A stretch of DNA of 64,000 nucleotides from Viola odorata (taxonomy: Eukaryota; Streptophyta; Magnoliopsida; Malpighiales; Violaceae). The first letter of the stretch is position 1. The number at the start of each line of letters is the position of its first letter. The DNA is taken from NCBI GenBank assembly GCA_963691705.1, contig OY829545.1:29189475-29253474 (forward strand). The letters are read 5' to 3'. The notes under the pieces are model-generated. The model ran no database searches, was not told the DNA's origin, and saw nothing but the letters and a program-made list of their open reading frames with translations. This document shows, in pieces, positions 10,999 to 22,300 of this stretch. The translations under genes and the position numbers were made by a program.

Positions 10999-11743
10999 GC
11001 CGCTTCGAGTTGTGTTTTCTCTTCTCTTTCTGTCCAGAAACTTTCGTGTTCTTCCTGTCTCGTTTTCAAGAGTTTAGTCACTCAGAACAATCTAAAATTT
11101 TGTGTCAACCTTATTCATTCTGTTCTTAACAACTTTCATCTTTTGGTCTTCAGGAAATTCGGACTCCATTGTGCCCTTTTGGGCAAAACTAAAACAGTGC
11201 GCAAAAGTTGCCCGAGGAAATCCGATTTGTGTTGAACGGCCATTCACTGTGTCTTCCCTTCGAAATTTCATCTTCTTTCCTTCTTGAAAGTTGTAGTTCC
11301 ATGTCTTAGAAACAACCCTGTTAAATTTCATAACTTAACTCCATCATTTTCCCTTCTGTTTTGTTAAAATCCGAAAATTGAATCCATTCCAACCATAACA
11401 CCTTTGACTAAAAGTATTTTCCTAGCAAATTACTAGTTACCAACTCATTACCCTCCTTTTGTCCCACCCTTTTGTCTACCACTCAACCATGTCCCCTACC
11501 TTTAATCATTAATCTTTTGACTAACTTAATATAAAGTTGTCTTCCACGCTTCTTTGTTCACATATGCTAATAATCCTTCCATTAGAAAGTCAAAAATCTA
11601 CACTCAACTTTCCTTCATAGTATTCTTCCACCTCACCACTTTACATTGTTTCCAATCATACAACTCACATTTCCTCGTATAAGCACCCTGTATTGCAGGT
11701 ATTAAAAACAAAAAAAAACAAAAAAACAAAAAAAAACAAAAAA

Positions 11744-11780
<37 letters not shown>

Positions 11781-12134
11781 ATTCGTGTGATTGTTGTGAA
11801 GTGGAAATATTGCAAAGTGAACAATAGTTAGAACAATTGTTGTCCGAATTCTTCTTCCTATTCTTGCTGTCCAAATTTTCATTTCAGTTTCCTTCTTTCC
11901 GCTAGTCCATCCTTCCTTCCTAAAAGTACTTTCTACTCCTAGCATCTAGTGTCGAGACTTGAAATTTTTCCTTAAAAAGATTGATAACTTGGGTTTCAAG
12001 GCACGAAACAACATTGTGAAGCATTGAGTGACTTGGCGAGAACAACTTTTACGAGTGAATTAAACACGAGAGTTAAACACGTGAGGGAGAGTTTTCTACT
12101 AACCTTTGTTACGTGTGCAGGAATTACCATCACG
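10999..12134 (+). other. 5' untranslated leader, unit 1
   Basis: About 1.1 kb with no gag frame. It holds a long A-rich tract (11703-11777, interspersed C) that is about 15 bp longer than in unit 2, and one T/C difference near 11058 versus 18274. A GTGTGCAG acceptor-like site lies just before the gag ATG. Confidence 0.6.
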
Positions 12135-15100
12135 ATGTCACAAAACAGTGTGGCTGACCATAGTGAAGTAAAATCAGAAAGTGAGCAAGCTATTCCTTGG
12201 CTTGCAATGATGGAAGAGATGCGGCGAGCTCTTGACCAAGCTCACGCTACCAACGCACGATTCCAAGCTCGTATAGAACAACTTGAGCAAGGTAAAGTGG
12301 TGGAACATCCTACTCCCACTACTGATACTGCCATACCTCCCAAGAAGTTTGGCCAAGAGGATGTCCATTGTGAAACGGAGTCCGAAGGTCATGCAAGTGG
12401 AGATGAACTCCACAAATTCAAGAGCGTGGCCGGCGGAGGCTTACGCAACATGTCTAGCTCAAACACTCGAACGCTTGGTGCTTCCTCAAGCATTCCCATT
12501 TCCAATGAGGCTATGGATACGATAAGAGGCCTCCATGACCAAGGGATCAAGGGCCAATACCACTTGCTCGGTCCTAACCCCGCCACAACTTCGATCACAC
12601 ATGGTAACATTTCTCTTATCGGAAGCACCGCGCCACTAGGCCACCACGGGGTCGTGGCTCCACCCTTCTATCCACCTCCGGGCTTCAACGGACCCTTAGT
12701 GAACCGAGCACATCTCATCCAAAGCAATAGCATTCCCACCCATGGGAATGTCATCCCACTAGGCCACCACGGGGCCGTGGGTACCTCCTCTACATATGGT
12801 AACCACTATATCCCAAGAGCACCACCCCAACATTTCAGAAATCAAAGGTCCTTAGAGGAAGACATGTATGAGGAACCCGAACACAGAAATGATGAATATG
12901 TAAACCGAGCTAGAGAGCCAAGAGATCGGATTGATGATGACCTTAAAAGCATTAAGGTTCAAATTCCTATTTTTGAAGGAACGACTAATCCGGATGAATA
13001 CATCAAATGGGAAGGCAAGATTCAACGGATATTCAATTGCCACCAATATTCTGATCCTAAGAAAGTTAAGCTTGCGGCCATGGAGTTTGATGGTTATGCC
13101 GTAAGTTGGTGGGAGAAGATGACTAAGGAGAGAACCGGTACAAGCGCCATCAACACTTGGCCGGAAATGAAGCGAGTAATGAGGGAGAGATTTGTTCCTT
13201 CTTACTACAAACGTGACTTACAAAATAAGTTACAAGGGCTCACCCAAGGTTCCAAGTCAGTTGGCGAGTATTACAATGAGTTAGAATCCCTTCTTACCAA
13301 AACAGAAACTAGAGAAGAAGAAGAGATCACCATGGCTCGATTTCTGAATGGTCTTAATGATAAGCTCAAATACAAGCTTGAGCTCAAGGAGTTTGAAGGT
13401 TTACAGTCCATGTTACACTATGCCCTCAAGGTGGAAGCTCATGAGTCCACCAAAAAGAAGATTTACCCAAGCCGCTTATTACCCCAATCAAACACTTATC
13501 CATCCAAGACACCATGGAAGCCCTATTCCAAAGACAACCACCAAAGAGACTACACAAAAAACCCTCCCTTGACAAAAATCGAGACCACCACCCAAAAACC
13601 ACCCCACACTTACCCCAAAACGACCCCATCTAATCCTTTCCCAAAACCCCAAAATAACCCAACCTCCAACCCGCCACCTAGAAGAAATTCCAGCAACATT
13701 GAATGTTACAAGTGTCGTGGTAGAGGACACATTGCTTCCGAGTGCCCTAATCGGAGAGTAATCATTGTTCGTGAAGGAGGGTACGAAACAGAAAGTGATG
13801 AGGATTCCAATGAGTTGGAATATGTAGAAGAAGGAGAAGCCGAAAGTGGTGAAGAAGAGGAGATCATTCCCACCTCGACAATGACACTAGTGATAAGGAG
13901 AAGTTTGAATACTCAAACAAAGAAGGAAGGCGCATGTATGGAGCAAAGGGAAAATCTTTTCCATTCTCATTTTGAAATACAAGGAAAATTTGCATCATTA
14001 ATCGTTGATAATGGAAGTGTGGTGGATGCAGCAAGTCATCTTCTCGTGCACAAGTTGAATCTACCTACCACCCAACACCCAAAGCCATACTCGCTCCATT
14101 GGTTTAATGATAATGGTGAAGTGAAGGTGAAGGAACAAGTATTGGTATCCTTCAAGATCGGCGGATATGAAGATGAGCGACTATGTGATGTCATTCCAAT
14201 GGATGCAAGCCACCTACTTCTAGGGCGTCCATGGCAATTTGACAGAAGTGTTATTCATGATGGTCGTACCAACAAAATTCACCTTACACACCAAGGGAGA
14301 AAATTCAGCATATTACCTCTCTCACCCTCCCAAGTTTGTGATGATCAAAAACAGATGGAGAAAGCAAGTGCTGAATTTCACTTGCTACAAAAATTGAGAG
14401 AAAAAGAGAAAAAGAGTGGAGAGAAGAAAGTAAGAAGAGAGCAAAATACACACCATGAAAAAAGTAAGCATGGCAATGAGAATGAGTTAGAGAAAAATGA
14501 GGACACAGTAAAACCACTGAGTGTGTTTGTCAAAGGGAGAGTTCTGAAACACGCATACGAAACAAGCAAGATATGCCTTGTACTTCGGTACAAAGAACAT
14601 TGTTTACATGTTAATACTAACCCCTCTTCTCTACCAAGTCCCATTGTGTCTCTTTTACAGGAATTTGAAGATGTATTTCCTAAGGAAATGCCAAGCGGCC
14701 TCCCTCCTATTCGAGGCATTGAGCATAGAATTGATTTAATTCCTAGTTCGGCATTACCAAATAGACCAGCCTACAGATGTAATCCGGCAGAAACTAAGGA
14801 ATTACAAAAACAAGTTGATGAGCTATTGAGCAAAGGGTTCATCCGTGAGAGTATGTCACCATGTGCTGTTCCTGTTTTACTAGTACCAAAGAAGGATGGA
14901 ACTTGGCGCATGTGTGTGGATTGTCGAGCTATTAACAAGATCACCGTGAGGTATAGACATCCTATCCCTCGACTTGATGATATGTTAGATGAGCTAAGTG
15001 GCAGCAAAGTCTATTCTAAAATAGACTTGATGAGCGGTTATCACCAAATCAGAATGCAAGAAGGAGATGAGTGGAAAACCGCTTTCAAAACCAAGCACGA

Positions 15101-17576
15101 CCTATATGAGTGGATGGTAATGCCCTTTGGCCTTTCTAACGCCCCTAGTACTTTCATGCGTTTGATGAACTATGTTTTGCGTGAATTTATTGGGAAATAT
15201 GTCGTTGTTTACTTTGATGACATACTTGTGTATAGTCGTTCAATTGATGATCACATTACACATTTACGCACCATACTTTTCACACTTCGAACTAACAAGT
15301 TATATGCCAAAATATCTAAATGTGAATTTTGTTTGGATAGTGTGCATTTTCTTGGATTCGTGGTGAGTGTAGGTGGCGTACAGGTGGACGAAGAGAAAGT
15401 AAAAGCCATTAAGGAGTGGCCAGCACCAAAGAATGCAAGTGAAGTGAGGTCCTTCCATGGCCTAGCTAGCTTCTACCGACGCTTTGTTCCAAATTTTTCA
15501 ACCATTGCAGCACCACTCAATGAATTGACAAAGAAGAACATAACGTTTGAATGGAGTGAGAGGCAAGAGAAAGCTTTCCAAGAGCTTAAGGAACGCCTTA
15601 CACAAACGCCTATACTAGCGCTTCCCGATTTCAACAAGGCATTCGAACTTGAATGCGATGCTAGTGGGATTGGCATTGGAGCTGTACTCACTCAAGACGG
15701 GCGCCCTATTGCATACTTCAGTGAGAAACTTAATGGTGCCCAACTGAATTATTCCACTTATGATCGAGAATTGTATGCCCTTGTGAGAGCCTTGATGGTG
15801 TGGGAACACTACCTCCTGCCAAATCAATTTGTAATTCACACAGATCATCTTAGCCTCAAATTCTTACAAGGACAAGCAAAGCTTAACAAGCGACATGCTA
15901 AGTGGATGGAGTTCATCGAAGCATTTCCTTACACAATCAAGTACAAACAAGGAAAGGAAAATGTTGTAGCCGACGCACTCTCTAGAAGGTACGTACTTCT
16001 ATCTACTCTTGAGGCCAAGATATTTGGTTTTTCGCATTTAATAGACTTATATGAACATGATGATGAATTGCGAGATATATACATGGCATGTACGAAAGGC
16101 CCTTATTTGCATTTTGTAAAGCATGATGATTTTTTGTTTAAACACAATCGGCTTTGCATACCAAAATCTAGTGTTAGAGAGTTACTTATATTGGAAGCAC
16201 ATAGTGGAGGATTGAATGGTCATTTCGGTATCACAAAAACTTTGCATGCTTTGAAAGTACATTTCTTTTGGCCAAAGATGAAAGTTGATGTTACAAAAAT
16301 AATCAATCGTTGCATTACCTGTAAGAAAGCTAAATCCAAATCCATGAGTCATGCAACCTATATGCCATTACCCGTAGCCAACCACCCTTGGATAGATCTA
16401 TCAATGGACTTTGTCTTAGGATTACCAAGGTCTCGAAACGGCCATGATTCCATATTTGTTGTTGTTGATCGATTCTCAAAAATGGCTCATTTCATTCCTT
16501 GTGCAAAAACGCATGATGCTATTCGCATTGCTAACCTCTTCTTTCAGCATGTCGTACGCCTACATGGCATTCCTCGAAGCATTGTGAGTGATAGAGATAC
16601 TAAATTCTTGAGTCATTTTTGGCGCACCCTATGGGCAAAATTAGGTACCAAACTTCTATTTTCTACTACTTGTCACCCACAAACAGATGGTCAAACAGAA
16701 GTAGTAAATAGAACCTTAGGATCCTTGCTAAGGGTTATGGTTGACAAACACGGCACAAAATGGGAAGATAGCATACCTTTCATTGAATTCGCATACAATC
16801 ATGCTCATCATTCTACTCTTGGATTTTCTCCTTTTGAGGTGGTATATGGGTTCCAACCCTTAACCCCTCTTGACCTCTTACCTTTGCCCTTGAGTGTGTT
16901 AAAATGTGTAGATGGAGAAACTAAGGCGGAATCAGTAAAAAGGAGGCATGAGCAAGTACAACGCAACATAGAAAATATGAATGAAAGGATTGCCCACAAG
17001 CGCAATAAAGAAAAAGCTCCTACATCATTCGAACCAGGACAATTGGTGTGGCTCCATTGGCGAAAGGATAGGTTTCCAACTCAAAGACAAGGAAAATTAA
17101 GCCCTCGAGGAGATGGACCCTTCCAAATACTCCATCGGATAAATGACAATGCTTACATCCTTGATTTACCAAGTGAGTATGGCCCTATAAGCAAATCATT
17201 TCATATTAATGATTTATCTCTTTATGATGCAGGAAATGAAAGGCTTGAAGAAATGGATTCGAGGACGAATCCTTTCAAAGAAGGAGGAGATGATACGATC
17301 ACGCCCACCTTGGAGCCCAAGGACAATGCACCTAGTAGACCAATCACTAGGAGCATGGCCAAGAAGCTCACATTATGGATCGAAGAAGAATTACACAAAG
17401 AAATACCCCAAAGTACGCCTATCACCCTAATGTGCATTACGCACAATCACCGCGCCTATCAACCTCATGACATGGCCGATGACACCATGAAGACATACGA
17501 CCTTCATCCAAAGCAAGGCCAAGCCCACCAAGAGCCTAAAAACCATGAGGCCTTATTCATCAATTCCTTAAATTGA
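12135..17576 (+). CDS. Gag-pol polyprotein, unit 1 (full length, RT substitution)
   Basis: 1813 codons from the ATG at 12135 (MSQNSVADHSE); the frame is open further upstream but without an ATG. Domains: Retrotrans_gag about residues 275-415, CCHC knuckle 524-537 (CYKCRGRGHIASEC), aspartic protease with D625 in VDNGS, RT about 910-1095 with YFDD at 1026-1029, RNase H about 1170-1285, integrase with HHCC start at H1356 and catalytic D1425, D1486, E1522 (35 residues apart). No clear chromodomain was seen. From about residue 1720 the protein is encoded by LTR 2 (PKDNAPSRPITRSMAKK to the end). Residue 989 is Asp where unit 2 and many related RTs have Gly in KTKxGLYEW; this may weaken RT. Otherwise it looks intact. 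Confidence 0.9.
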   Translation: MSQNSVADHSEVKSESEQAIPWLAMMEEMRRALDQAHATNARFQARIEQLEQGKVVEHPTPTTDTAIPPKKFGQEDVHCETESEGHASGDELHKFKSVAGGGLRNMSSSNTRTLGASSSIPISNEAMDTIRGLHDQGIKGQYHLLGPNPATTSITHGNISLIGSTAPLGHHGVVAPPFYPPPGFNGPLVNRAHLIQSNSIPTHGNVIPLGHHGAVGTSSTYGNHYIPRAPPQHFRNQRSLEEDMYEEPEHRNDEYVNRAREPRDRIDDDLKSIKVQIPIFEGTTNPDEYIKWEGKIQRIFNCHQYSDPKKVKLAAMEFDGYAVSWWEKMTKERTGTSAINTWPEMKRVMRERFVPSYYKRDLQNKLQGLTQGSKSVGEYYNELESLLTKTETREEEEITMARFLNGLNDKLKYKLELKEFEGLQSMLHYALKVEAHESTKKKIYPSRLLPQSNTYPSKTPWKPYSKDNHQRDYTKNPPLTKIETTTQKPPHTYPKTTPSNPFPKPQNNPTSNPPPRRNSSNIECYKCRGRGHIASECPNRRVIIVREGGYETESDEDSNELEYVEEGEAESGEEEEIIPTSTMTLVIRRSLNTQTKKEGACMEQRENLFHSHFEIQGKFASLIVDNGSVVDAASHLLVHKLNLPTTQHPKPYSLHWFNDNGEVKVKEQVLVSFKIGGYEDERLCDVIPMDASHLLLGRPWQFDRSVIHDGRTNKIHLTHQGRKFSILPLSPSQVCDDQKQMEKASAEFHLLQKLREKEKKSGEKKVRREQNTHHEKSKHGNENELEKNEDTVKPLSVFVKGRVLKHAYETSKICLVLRYKEHCLHVNTNPSSLPSPIVSLLQEFEDVFPKEMPSGLPPIRGIEHRIDLIPSSALPNRPAYRCNPAETKELQKQVDELLSKGFIRESMSPCAVPVLLVPKKDGTWRMCVDCRAINKITVRYRHPIPRLDDMLDELSGSKVYSKIDLMSGYHQIRMQEGDEWKTAFKTKHDLYEWMVMPFGLSNAPSTFMRLMNYVLREFIGKYVVVYFDDILVYSRSIDDHITHLRTILFTLRTNKLYAKISKCEFCLDSVHFLGFVVSVGGVQVDEEKVKAIKEWPAPKNASEVRSFHGLASFYRRFVPNFSTIAAPLNELTKKNITFEWSERQEKAFQELKERLTQTPILALPDFNKAFELECDASGIGIGAVLTQDGRPIAYFSEKLNGAQLNYSTYDRELYALVRALMVWEHYLLPNQFVIHTDHLSLKFLQGQAKLNKRHAKWMEFIEAFPYTIKYKQGKENVVADALSRRYVLLSTLEAKIFGFSHLIDLYEHDDELRDIYMACTKGPYLHFVKHDDFLFKHNRLCIPKSSVRELLILEAHSGGLNGHFGITKTLHALKVHFFWPKMKVDVTKIINRCITCKKAKSKSMSHATYMPLPVANHPWIDLSMDFVLGLPRSRNGHDSIFVVVDRFSKMAHFIPCAKTHDAIRIANLFFQHVVRLHGIPRSIVSDRDTKFLSHFWRTLWAKLGTKLLFSTTCHPQTDGQTEVVNRTLGSLLRVMVDKHGTKWEDSIPFIEFAYNHAHHSTLGFSPFEVVYGFQPLTPLDLLPLPLSVLKCVDGETKAESVKRRHEQVQRNIENMNERIAHKRNKEKAPTSFEPGQLVWLHWRKDRFPTQRQGKLSPRGDGPFQILHRINDNAYILDLPSEYGPISKSFHINDLSLYDAGNERLEEMDSRTNPFKEGGDDTITPTLEPKDNAPSRPITRSMAKKLTLWIEEELHKEIPQSTPITLMCITHNHRAYQPHDMADDTMKTYDLHPKQGQAHQEPKNHEALFINSLN
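17276..17290 (+). other. Polypurine tract, unit 1
   Basis: AAAGAAGGAGGAGA directly precedes LTR 2 and is translated as part of FKEGGD. The same tract precedes LTR 3 at 24477-24491. Confidence 0.75.
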
Positions 17577-18196
17577 TAATGGCCTTGAGAAGCCCAACAT
17601 GAAGGAGGAAGGAAGGAAGCTCTTCTCATTAAGGGCAAACTTGTCCTTAGTCTATGTTTGATTTTCTATAAATAGCTAAGCCTTAGGCTTAACTCAACAC
17701 AATTTGGATAAACCTTGAAATGCTTAAACTTGTTGTTTCTTTCATTTAAGTCTTGTCATTTAAGTTCTTTCAATTCAGCTATCTCAATTCAAGTCTTTAC
17801 ATTTCTTGCAACTTCCATTCAAGTTTCTAATTCAAGTTATTTTCATTACTTATTCTTGTCTTTCAATTACTTTCAATTCCGCACTTTAAATTCTGTCCAT
17901 TCCAATTCAAGTTATTTCAATTCAATACCCCCTAAATAAAGGTCGGTTCTACCACCATCTTTAGGGACGGTTGCACTTTTATTTCCACACCTTTCAATTC
18001 AAAACCCCCTAACTTACGGTCGGATCTATCTCCGTACTTAGGGACGGTTGCACCTCTTAAATTCCGCTGCCTAACTCTATCTTTTATTCTCCTCTCTTGT
18101 TCGTTTCATTCTAATCCTTGTGCTTGCAGCTCATAGCTAGATCCTCCATTGAAGTTCTAAGCTCGGTTTCTTCCATTTGGAAGCCGGAGCTTATCA
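17291..18196 (+). repeat. LTR 2 (shared central LTR)
   Basis: 906 bp. It is the 3' LTR of unit 1 and the 5' LTR of unit 2. Its first 286 bp encode the end of the unit 1 polyprotein. No GATGG duplication is present at either edge, so it is internal to the array. Confidence 0.9.
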
Positions 18197-19335
18197 AGTG
18201 GTAGCGGAGCTCTAGCCGCTTCGAGTTGTGTTTTCTCTTCTCTTTCTGTCCAGAAACTTTCGTGTTCTTCCTGTCCCGTTTTCAAGAGTTTAGTCACTCA
18301 GAACAATCTAAAATTTTGTGTCAACCTTATTCATTCTGTTCTTAACAACTTTCATCTTTTGGTCTTCAGGAAATTCGGACTCCATTGTGCCCTTTTGGGC
18401 AAAACTAAAACAGTGCGCAAAAGTTGCCCGAGGAAATCCGATTTGTGTTGAACGGCCATTCACTGTGTCTTCCCTTCGAAATTTCATCTTCTTTCCTTCT
18501 TGAAAGTTGTAGTTCCATGTCTTAGAAACAACCCTGTTAAATTTCATAACTTAACTCCATCATTTTCCCTTCTGTTTTGTTAAAATCCGAAAATTGAATC
18601 CATTCCAACCATAACACCTTTGACTAAAAGTATTTTCCTAGCAAATTACTAGTTACCAACTCATTACCCTCCTTTTGTCCCACCCTTTTGTCTACCACTC
18701 AACCATGTCCCCTACCTTTAATCATTAATCTTTTGACTAACTTAATATAAAGTTGTCTTCCACGCTTCTTTGTTCACATATGCTAATAATCCTTCCATTA
18801 GAAAGTCAAAAATCTACACTCAACTTTCCTTCATAGTATTCTTCCACCTCACCACTTTACATTGTTTCCAATCATACAACTCACATTTCCTCGTATAAGC
18901 ACCCTGTATTGCAGGTATTAAAAACAAAAAAAAACAAAAAAACAAAAAAAAACAAAAAACAAAAAAAAAAAAAAAAAATCAATTCGTGTGATTGTTGTGA
19001 AGTGGAAATATTGCAAAGTGAACAATAGTTAGAACAATTGTTGTCCGAATTCTTCTTCCTATTCTTGCTGTCCAAATTTTCATTTCAGTTTCCTTCTTTC
19101 CGCTAGTCCATCCTTCCTTCCTAAAAGTACTTTCTACTCCTAGCATCTAGTGTCGAGACTTGAAATTTTTCCTTAAAAAGATTGATAACTTGGGTTTCAA
19201 GGCACGAAACAACATTGTGAAGCATTGAGTGACTTGGCGAGAACAACTTTTACGAGTGAATTAAACACGAGAGTTAAACACGTGAGGGAGAGTTTTCTAC
19301 TAACCTTTGTTACGTGTGCAGGAATTACCATCACG
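18197..19335 (+). other. PBS and 5' leader, unit 2
   Basis: PBS TGGTAGCGGAGCTC at 18199, then a leader matching unit 1 except for C instead of T near 18274 and a poly-A tract about 15 bp shorter at 18923-18978. Confidence 0.65.
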
Positions 19336-22300
19336 ATGTCACAAAACAGTGTGGCTGACCATAGTGAAGTAAAATCAGAAAGTGAGCAAGCTATTCCTTG
19401 GCTTGCAATGATGGAAGAGATGCGGCGAGCTCTTGACCAAGCTCACGCTACCAACGCACGATTCCAAGCTCGTATAGAACAACTTGAGCAAGGTAAAGTG
19501 GTGGAACATCCTACTCCCACTACTGATACTGCCATACCTCCCAAGAAGTTTGGCCAAGAGGATGTCCATTGTGAAACGGAGTCCGAAGGTCATGCAAGTG
19601 GAGATGAACTCCACAAATTCAAGAGCGTGGCCGGCGGAGGCTTACGCAACATGTCTAGCTCAAACACTCGAACGCTTGGTGCTTCCTCAAGCATTCCCAT
19701 TTCCAATGAGGCTATGGATACGATAAGAGGCCTCCATGACCAAGGGATCAAGGGCCAATACCACTTGCTCGGTCCTAACCCCGCCACAACTTCGATCACA
19801 CATGGTAACATTTCTCTTATCGGAAGCACCGCGCCACTAGGCCACCACGGGGTCGTGGCTCCACCCTTCTATCCACCTCCGGGCTTCAACGGACCCTTAG
19901 TGAACCGAGCACATCTCATCCAAAGCAATAGCATTCCCACCCATGGGAATGTCATCCCACTAGGCCACCACGGGGCCGTGGGTACCTCCTCTACATATGG
20001 TAACCACTATATCCCAAGAGCACCACCCCAACATTTCAGAAATCAAAGGTCCTTAGAGGAAGACATGTATGAGGAACCCGAACACAGAAATGATGAATAT
20101 GTAAACCGAGCTAGAGAGCCAAGAGATCGGATTGATGATGACCTTAAAAGCATTAAGGTTCAAATTCCTATTTTTGAAGGAACGACTAATCCGGATGAAT
20201 ACATCAAATGGGAAGGCAAGATTCAACGGATATTCAATTGCCACCAATATTCTGATCCTAAGAAAGTTAAGCTTGCGGCCATGGAGTTTGATGGTTATGC
20301 CGTAAGTTGGTGGGAGAAGATGACTAAGGAGAGAACCGGTACAAGCGCCATCAACACTTGGCCGGAAATGAAGCGAGTAATGAGGGAGAGATTTGTTCCT
20401 TCTTACTACAAACGTGACTTACAAAATAAGTTACAAGGGCTCACCCAAGGTTCCAAGTCAGTTGGCGAGTATTACAATGAGTTAGAATCCCTTCTTACCA
20501 AAACAGAAACTAGAGAAGAAGAAGAGATCACCATGGCTCGATTTCTGAATGGTCTTAATGATAAGCTCAAATACAAGCTTGAGCTCAAGGAGTTTGAAGG
20601 TTTACAGTCCATGTTACACTATGCCCTCAAGGTGGAAGCTCATGAGTCCACCAAAAAGAAGATTTACCCAAGCCGCTTATTACCCCAATCAAACACTTAT
20701 CCATCCAAGACACCATGGAAGCCCTATTCCAAAGACAACCACCAAAGAGACTACACAAAAAACCCTCCCTTGACAAAAATCGAGACCACCACCCAAAAAC
20801 CACCCCACACTTACCCCAAAACGACCCCATCTAATCCTTTCCCAAAACCCCAAAATAACCCAACCTCCAACCCGCCACCTAGAAGAAATTCCAGCAACAT
20901 TGAATGTTACAAGTGTCGTGGTAGAGGACACATTGCTTCCGAGTGCCCTAATCGGAGAGTAATCATTGTTCGTGAAGGAGGGTACGAAACAGAAAGTGAT
21001 GAGGATTCCAATGAGTTGGAATATGTAGAAGAAGGAGAAGCCGAAAGTGGTGAAGAAGAGGAGATCATTCCCACCTCGACAATGACACTAGTGATAAGGA
21101 GAAGTTTGAATACTCAAACAAAGAAGGAAGGCGCATGTATGGAGCAAAGGGAAAATCTTTTCCATTCTCATTTTGAAATACAAGGAAAATTTGCATCATT
21201 AATCGTTGATAATGGAAGTGTGGTGGATGCAGCAAGTCATCTTCTCGTGCACAAGTTGAATCTACCTACCACCCAACACCCAAAGCCATACTCGCTCCAT
21301 TGGTTTAATGATAATGGTGAAGTGAAGGTGAAGGAACAAGTATTGGTATCCTTCAAGATCGGCGGATATGAAGATGAGCGACTATGTGATGTCATTCCAA
21401 TGGATGCAAGCCACCTACTTCTAGGGCGTCCATGGCAATTTGACAGAAGTGTTATTCATGATGGTCGTACCAACAAAATTCACCTTACACACCAAGGGAG
21501 AAAATTCAGCATATTACCTCTCTCACCCTCCCAAGTTTGTGATGATCAAAAACAGATGGAGAAAGCAAGTGCTGAATTTCACTTGCTACAAAAATTGAGA
21601 GAAAAAGAGAAAAAGAGTGGAGAGAAGAAAGTAAGAAGAGAGCAAAATACACACCATGAAAAAAGTAAGCATGGCAATGAGAATGAGTTAGAGAAAAATG
21701 AGGACACAGTAAAACCACTGAGTGTGTTTGTCAAAGGGAGAGTTCTGAAACACGCATACGAAACAAGCAAGATATGCCTTGTACTTCGGTACAAAGAACA
21801 TTGTTTACATGTTAATACTAACCCCTCTTCTCTACCAAGTCCCATTGTGTCTCTTTTACAGGAATTTGAAGATGTATTTCCTAAGGAAATGCCAAGCGGC
21901 CTCCCTCCTATTCGAGGCATTGAGCATAGAATTGATTTAATTCCTAGTTCGGCATTACCAAATAGACCAGCCTACAGATGTAATCCGGCAGAAACTAAGG
22001 AATTACAAAAACAAGTTGATGAGCTATTGAGCAAAGGGTTCATCCGTGAGAGTATGTCACCATGTGCTGTTCCTGTTTTACTAGTACCAAAGAAGGATGG
22101 AACTTGGCGCATGTGTGTGGATTGTCGAGCTATTAACAAGATCACCGTGAGGTATAGACATCCTATCCCTCGACTTGATGATATGTTAGATGAGCTAAGT
22201 GGCAGCAAAGTCTATTCTAAAATAGACTTGATGAGCGGTTATCACCAAATCAGAATGCAAGAAGGAGATGAGTGGAAAACCGCTTTCAAAACCAAGCACG

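Noticed and set aside
14378..14719. 113-codon minus-strand frame inside gag-pol unit 1 (and its twin at 21579-21920)
   Set aside because: Antisense shadow of the pol frame; no ATG context, domain or independent conservation.
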